Below are positions 6,954-10,328 of a stretch of 10,328 bases of DNA, in pieces. The translations under genes and the position numbers were made by a program. Every line of letters begins with the position of its first letter. The first letter of the stretch is position 1. Under the pieces are notes generated by a model. That model saw only the letters and a list, made by a program, of their open reading frames with translations, was not told the origin of the DNA and ran no database searches. Origin of the DNA: JAFAGX01 sp035624085 (GTDB taxonomy: Bacteria; Acidobacteriota; Terriglobia; Terriglobales; Acidobacteriaceae); the NCBI GenBank assembly GCA_035624085.1, contig DASPSE010000350.1, positions 1 to 10,328 on the forward strand. The letters run 5' to 3'.

Positions 6954-9074
6954 TTAGCACTCGTTCCGCAGCATGAGGAGAGAGGAGACCATCTTCTGAC
7001 AGATATCAGCGATAGCCTGCGAGTCCGGGGAGTTGTCGTTCGCGAAGGTTTGCCGTAATAGCGTGATGGAATCATCGGTGATGCGTGCAGGTGCGTCCTC
7101 TTTATGTGCGATCCACGCGGAAAGGTGCGTGAGTTTGTCGCTATATTCGTTTAGAAAATGATCCAGAATCTGATTTTGGTGCTCGGTCAATTCAGAGTCG
7201 ATCTCCGTTCGACCACGATGTGAGAGAAGAGTGAGTTCCAGCAGGTAGATCGAGCGCAACGCTGGTTGAGCCCTCTGAATCCGCTCCCACTCGGCAACGT
7301 CTTGCTCGCGCCTATGGCGAAACTCAAATTCAAACTGCACGGAATCCATCTGCGATGTCAGGCTGGCGAAGTTGTCATTGATCTGACTGCGGAGACGGAT
7401 GAACTGCGAGTCGGCAATGGCTCGGTCGCGTGCCACTGGACAGACCACGAGTTGTGCCAGCATTCGTAGGTTGCGCACCAGCAGTTTCTCCAACTGCTCT
7501 TCATCGCTCTTCGTCCCGAAGCGGTCGAAGATAAAACCCATGGCGAGAATACCCAAGAACACGGCAACTACCTTATCGCGCGCGATCGTGAGGTCGGTCT
7601 GGATCTGGAAATCCTGCAGGTGGACGAAGTAAAAGGCGAGCGCCATCTGCACGCCAAAAAAGGAAAGCCGTGGACTGGAGGTGGCGAACCATGCGGCGAT
7701 CGCGGTCGCGGCTGCAAAGAAGAGAGCAAAGCCGAAGATGCTGTCAATACTGGGCAGGATCAGAATCTGCGCCGAGATCCCAAGCACCAGCCCTCCGACA
7801 ACAAATCCGGCAAGGCGGAGAAACTGCGCCTGTAGCGAAGTGCCAATGGTGGTCAGTGCAGTAACGATGCAGGTAAGGACACTTGTGTTGATGCCCGGCC
7901 AGTCGAGCGCGTTGTAGAGTACGTAACAGACGGTAGCAGACAGACATCCGGCAAAGGCGAAGCGTAGATATTCCGGATTCTGGAATGCATCGGGCACAAA
8001 CACAGCGTGCCACCAGTCCCGTCCGTGCGCCTTCTGGGAACCATCGACGATCTCTTCGCCTTGAAAGACTTCGGGGATAATCGCGACGGTTCGTTCCATC
8101 TCTTGAAGCGTGGGGAAGCTGGATGACGGCGGCCCCTCGAGCACAGGAACAGATGCGGAAACACCCCCGGACTCGCGGAGCTCGGCTCGGATTGCTCCGA
8201 GGCTCTTGGACAGTGCGCGCAGGCGGATCGCATCGTCCTCGCTGGGCCGGAGGGGAGCGCGCATGAGATTCGCGGCCAGACCAATGAGCCGGCCCGCTAT
8301 CGCAATCAGGGCGGTGCGCTGCGCCCGCCGGGTGGGGTCCGCGCTTTGGCGCTGTAACATCGTTCTGAGCCGGCCAGTGCCGATCATCTGATATTGAAGA
8401 ACTCGGTCGAGGATTGCTTTCGGTGGGGGATGCAGACTGGCAATGCCGTCCGTGACCTGCTGCACAACGAGCAACAAATCGTCGACGGATGTGATGAGCG
8501 GGTCGGAGCGATCGAAGATGCGGTATAGCGCTTCGGTTGCCACAGTGACGCCCGCGCCTACGGCGATTACCAAGACCGGCCAGAGAGTACCCTCCACTTG
8601 GACTTCGCTCGGCAAAGAACGGTCCCATACCGGCAGCGCAATGGCAATCGGAATGGCGAAGGCCCCTGCGGCCGCGTAGTTAGTCGCCGTGCGCATAACG
8701 AAAAAAATGAGATAAAGGCTTGCGATTACCCAGAAGAAATGACTGATGGGATAGCCGCGGAACAGCATCGTCCCAAGCAGGGTGTAGAGGCTCGCGGCGA
8801 CGAATCCAAGGACGACCATTCTCCCCCCGCGCCAAGTAGCGGCGAGATTTTCGCGAGCCAGGAGAATTGAAAAGAAAGCAGCCAAGAATGGGTTAGGAAT
8901 GCGGAACGTCACCACGACGATCATGACCAGCGTGGCCGTAACCGTCATGCGGATGACCGTGTTGACGCGTCCTGGATACGGAGCAAGTTCCCACCGGATG
9001 AATTCCCGAAACCAAGGCCAAGAGGCAGCCTGGCCGGCTGGCTGGCAGCGAATTTCAGCGGCCCGAGTCGCCAT
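6954..9074 (-). CDS. mdtO: FUSC-family inner-membrane efflux protein, MdtO-like
   Basis: This 706-residue inner-membrane protein belongs to the FUSC (aromatic acid/drug exporter) family and would act with the upstream membrane-fusion protein to export toxic compounds. Two hydrophobic halves of about six helices each (roughly 40-185 and 370-517) flank a long cytoplasmic loop, and a soluble helical tail follows to the end. The start of the second half, from PDAFQNPEYLRFAFAG through DWPGINTSVLTCIV, closely resembles E. coli MdtO (from memory, about 683 residues). WFATSSPRLSFFGVQMALAF is the matching later stretch. ATG at 9074 follows the mdtN-like TAA after one base, with GGAAG eight bases before it inside the upstream gene. 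This suggests translational coupling in one operon. The stop is TAA at 6956-6954. The substrate cannot be told from sequence. Family is secure; the specific MdtO name is by resemblance and neighbour. Confidence 0.9.
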   Translation of the reverse strand: MATRAAEIRCQPAGQAASWPWFREFIRWELAPYPGRVNTVIRMTVTATLVMIVVVTFRIPNPFLAAFFSILLARENLAATWRGGRMVVLGFVAASLYTLLGTMLFRGYPISHFFWVIASLYLIFFVMRTATNYAAAGAFAIPIAIALPVWDRSLPSEVQVEGTLWPVLVIAVGAGVTVATEALYRIFDRSDPLITSVDDLLLVVQQVTDGIASLHPPPKAILDRVLQYQMIGTGRLRTMLQRQSADPTRRAQRTALIAIAGRLIGLAANLMRAPLRPSEDDAIRLRALSKSLGAIRAELRESGGVSASVPVLEGPPSSSFPTLQEMERTVAIIPEVFQGEEIVDGSQKAHGRDWWHAVFVPDAFQNPEYLRFAFAGCLSATVCYVLYNALDWPGINTSVLTCIVTALTTIGTSLQAQFLRLAGFVVGGLVLGISAQILILPSIDSIFGFALFFAAATAIAAWFATSSPRLSFFGVQMALAFYFVHLQDFQIQTDLTIARDKVVAVFLGILAMGFIFDRFGTKSDEEQLEKLLVRNLRMLAQLVVCPVARDRAIADSQFIRLRSQINDNFASLTSQMDSVQFEFEFRHRREQDVAEWERIQRAQPALRSIYLLELTLLSHRGRTEIDSELTEHQNQILDHFLNEYSDKLTHLSAWIAHKEDAPARITDDSITLLRQTFANDNSPDSQAIADICQKMVSSLLMLRNEC

Positions 9075-9075
9075 A

Positions 9076-10326
9076 TTAAGGCTTCCGTTTGTATCCGCGG
9101 ATCACGACCACTGCAGATTCTCCCAGACGAATGGCATCCGAGAACGGTGACTCAATGCGGATGCGGACGGGGTAGCGGCTGGCCAGATGTACCCAGCTGA
9201 GGGTACGTTGTACGTCCGGCAGGCCGGGGGCAATTCGTCCCCAGAACGAAGGATCGGGTGTCACACCATATCCGGTGCTCTCGACGACGCCCGTAAATCG
9301 CAATCCCGGGTCAGACATAACGTAGATGTCCGCAGTCATACCAGGTTGGATATGCTTGAGCTGCGTCTCGCGGAAATTCGCAAGCGCCCACCAGACGCGA
9401 GTGTCGATTAGCGTGAAAATCTCCTGCCCCACGTGAGCGTAAGCGCCCTCGGAAATGACGAGGTTGGTCACGCGTGCGTCGAATGGAGCGTAGACGCGGC
9501 ACTGATTGTAGTTGTATTCGGCGTTGGCGATTGCGGCGGCCCGCCCCTGCCGTTGGGCCACGAGGGGATCGAGGGTCAGTACGCTGGACTGCGATTGGTG
9601 AAGCTGCGCCGTACTCTGCTCTGCCGAAGCCTGGGCCTGCGCCAAGGCGGCCAGCATCGAGTTGAGGTGCGCTCGATTGAGAGCCAATTGCGATTCGGCT
9701 TCGTGCACGGACTGAGCGCTGGCTCGCTCTGTGGTGCGTGCCTGGTCCACCTGGTCAACAGTAACGAACTGCTTGACGAGCAGGGGTTCGACGCGGTGCA
9801 GGTTATTTTCGGCGTATGCCCACTCGGTCCTGGCCCGATCCAGCGCAGCCTCAGAGTGGGCGACATCAGCCTCCGCCTCACGGATCGAGGCTTGCGCCCG
9901 GTCGACGTTGGCGCTGGCGCTGCGGGTTGCCGCGCCGGAGGCGCTGACGGCATGCACTTCGGCTTGAATGCGCCGCCGTTCGTCGACGATCTGGCCTTCG
10001 AGGACGGCCTGGTCTGACACTGCGCGGTCCAGAGGATATTTATAAGGTCGATCATCGATTTCGAAAAGTAGATCGCCCTGTTTAACGCGCTGATTATCGG
10101 CGACGTTCAGGTCGAGTATGGGTCCTTCGACAACGGGGGCGATTCCGATGTAGTTGGCAAAGATTTCCGCGTCGTCGGTTTGGGGATGCCGAATTGTGAC
10201 CGAGTAGACAGCAATCAAACCGACCATCGCCAGCAGAACCATAGCTGCAGTGAAGACGCGGCCGTACCAGTCTAGTTTTGCTATGTGATTGTCCTGCTCG
10301 GGTTGGCCAGTGTCTTGATTCGGCAT
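9076..10326 (-). CDS. mdtN: HlyD-family membrane-fusion (periplasmic adaptor) protein, MdtN-like
   Basis: This 416-residue adaptor is anchored in the inner membrane and reaches across the periplasm to link the pump to an outer-membrane channel. One membrane helix lies at about 23-44. The first biotinyl-lipoyl half (VEGPILDLNVADNQRVKQGD, about 67-85) is followed by a long coiled-coil hairpin at about 98-278, with the turn near PLLVKQFVTVDQV (181-193). The second lipoyl half (APFDARVTNLVISEGAYAHVG) and the beta-barrel region with FTLIDTRVWWALANFRETQLK and STGYGVTPDP close the protein. These last motifs match E. coli MdtN (343 residues, from memory) closely. The extra length is mostly in the hairpin. 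ATG at 10326 is two bases from the window edge, so no ribosome site can be seen and an earlier start is possible. It is upstream of and coupled to the mdtO-like gene. No outer-membrane factor gene is in the window. Confidence 0.9.
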   Translation of the reverse strand: MPNQDTGQPEQDNHIAKLDWYGRVFTAAMVLLAMVGLIAVYSVTIRHPQTDDAEIFANYIGIAPVVEGPILDLNVADNQRVKQGDLLFEIDDRPYKYPLDRAVSDQAVLEGQIVDERRRIQAEVHAVSASGAATRSASANVDRAQASIREAEADVAHSEAALDRARTEWAYAENNLHRVEPLLVKQFVTVDQVDQARTTERASAQSVHEAESQLALNRAHLNSMLAALAQAQASAEQSTAQLHQSQSSVLTLDPLVAQRQGRAAAIANAEYNYNQCRVYAPFDARVTNLVISEGAYAHVGQEIFTLIDTRVWWALANFRETQLKHIQPGMTADIYVMSDPGLRFTGVVESTGYGVTPDPSFWGRIAPGLPDVQRTLSWVHLASRYPVRIRIESPFSDAIRLGESAVVVIRGYKRKP

Positions 10327-10328
10327 CG

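Noticed and set aside
7744..8628. 294-codon open frame on the minus strand inside the mdtO-like gene
   Set aside because: It overlaps a secure membrane-protein gene in another frame, is rich in Arg, Pro and Ser as expected of a shifted frame in GC-rich DNA, and shows no domain.

Overview
This window looks like chromosomal DNA from a member of the Acidobacteriota, possibly the Terriglobia. That placement is an inference. It rests on the moderately GC-rich coding style, the membrane-anchored Ser/Thr kinase with a TPR tail in a layout common in that phylum, and a large secreted RHS/YD-repeat protein. No rRNA, tRNA, CRISPR array, transposase or integrase was found.

Layout. (1) Bases 1-2356, plus strand: the 3' part of a gene for a Ser/Thr protein kinase (catalytic loop to C-lobe), then one membrane helix and a long TPR-rich tail. 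Its true start lies left of the window, because the reading frame is open through the edge. (2) Bases 2427-6341, minus strand and convergent with the kinase: a 1304-residue secreted RHS protein. It has a signal peptide, a cysteine-containing N-terminal domain, a cysteine-free YD-repeat shell, an RHS core ending in DPAGL at residue 1201, and a 103-residue variable tip with no recognisable toxin fold and no immunity gene beside it. (3) Bases 6342-6953: a regulatory region around a 56-codon open frame (6528-6698, minus) with a strong Shine-Dalgarno. The small gene and the RHS gene are preceded by similar upstream regions: a 50-bp gapless alignment I count as 34/50 identical, with an exact 11-bp core and an A/T tract behind it. 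The region also has a crossing inverted repeat over the small gene's stop codon and a 15-bp palindrome. (4) Bases 6954-10326, minus strand: a two-gene efflux operon. An MdtN-type membrane-fusion protein comes first, then an MdtO-type FUSC-family inner-membrane protein one base after its stop. An outer-membrane factor of the MdtP kind is not in the window and, if linked, would lie to the right.

How the genes work together. MdtN and MdtO would form the inner-membrane and periplasmic parts of an export machine. The kinase would phosphorylate cytoplasmic targets, with its TPR tail probably on the other side of the membrane. The best candidate for something undescribed is the small-gene/RHS pair: same direction, similar upstream regions, a possible bistable RNA between them, and an orphan RHS tip. 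Whether they form one system cannot be decided from sequence alone.
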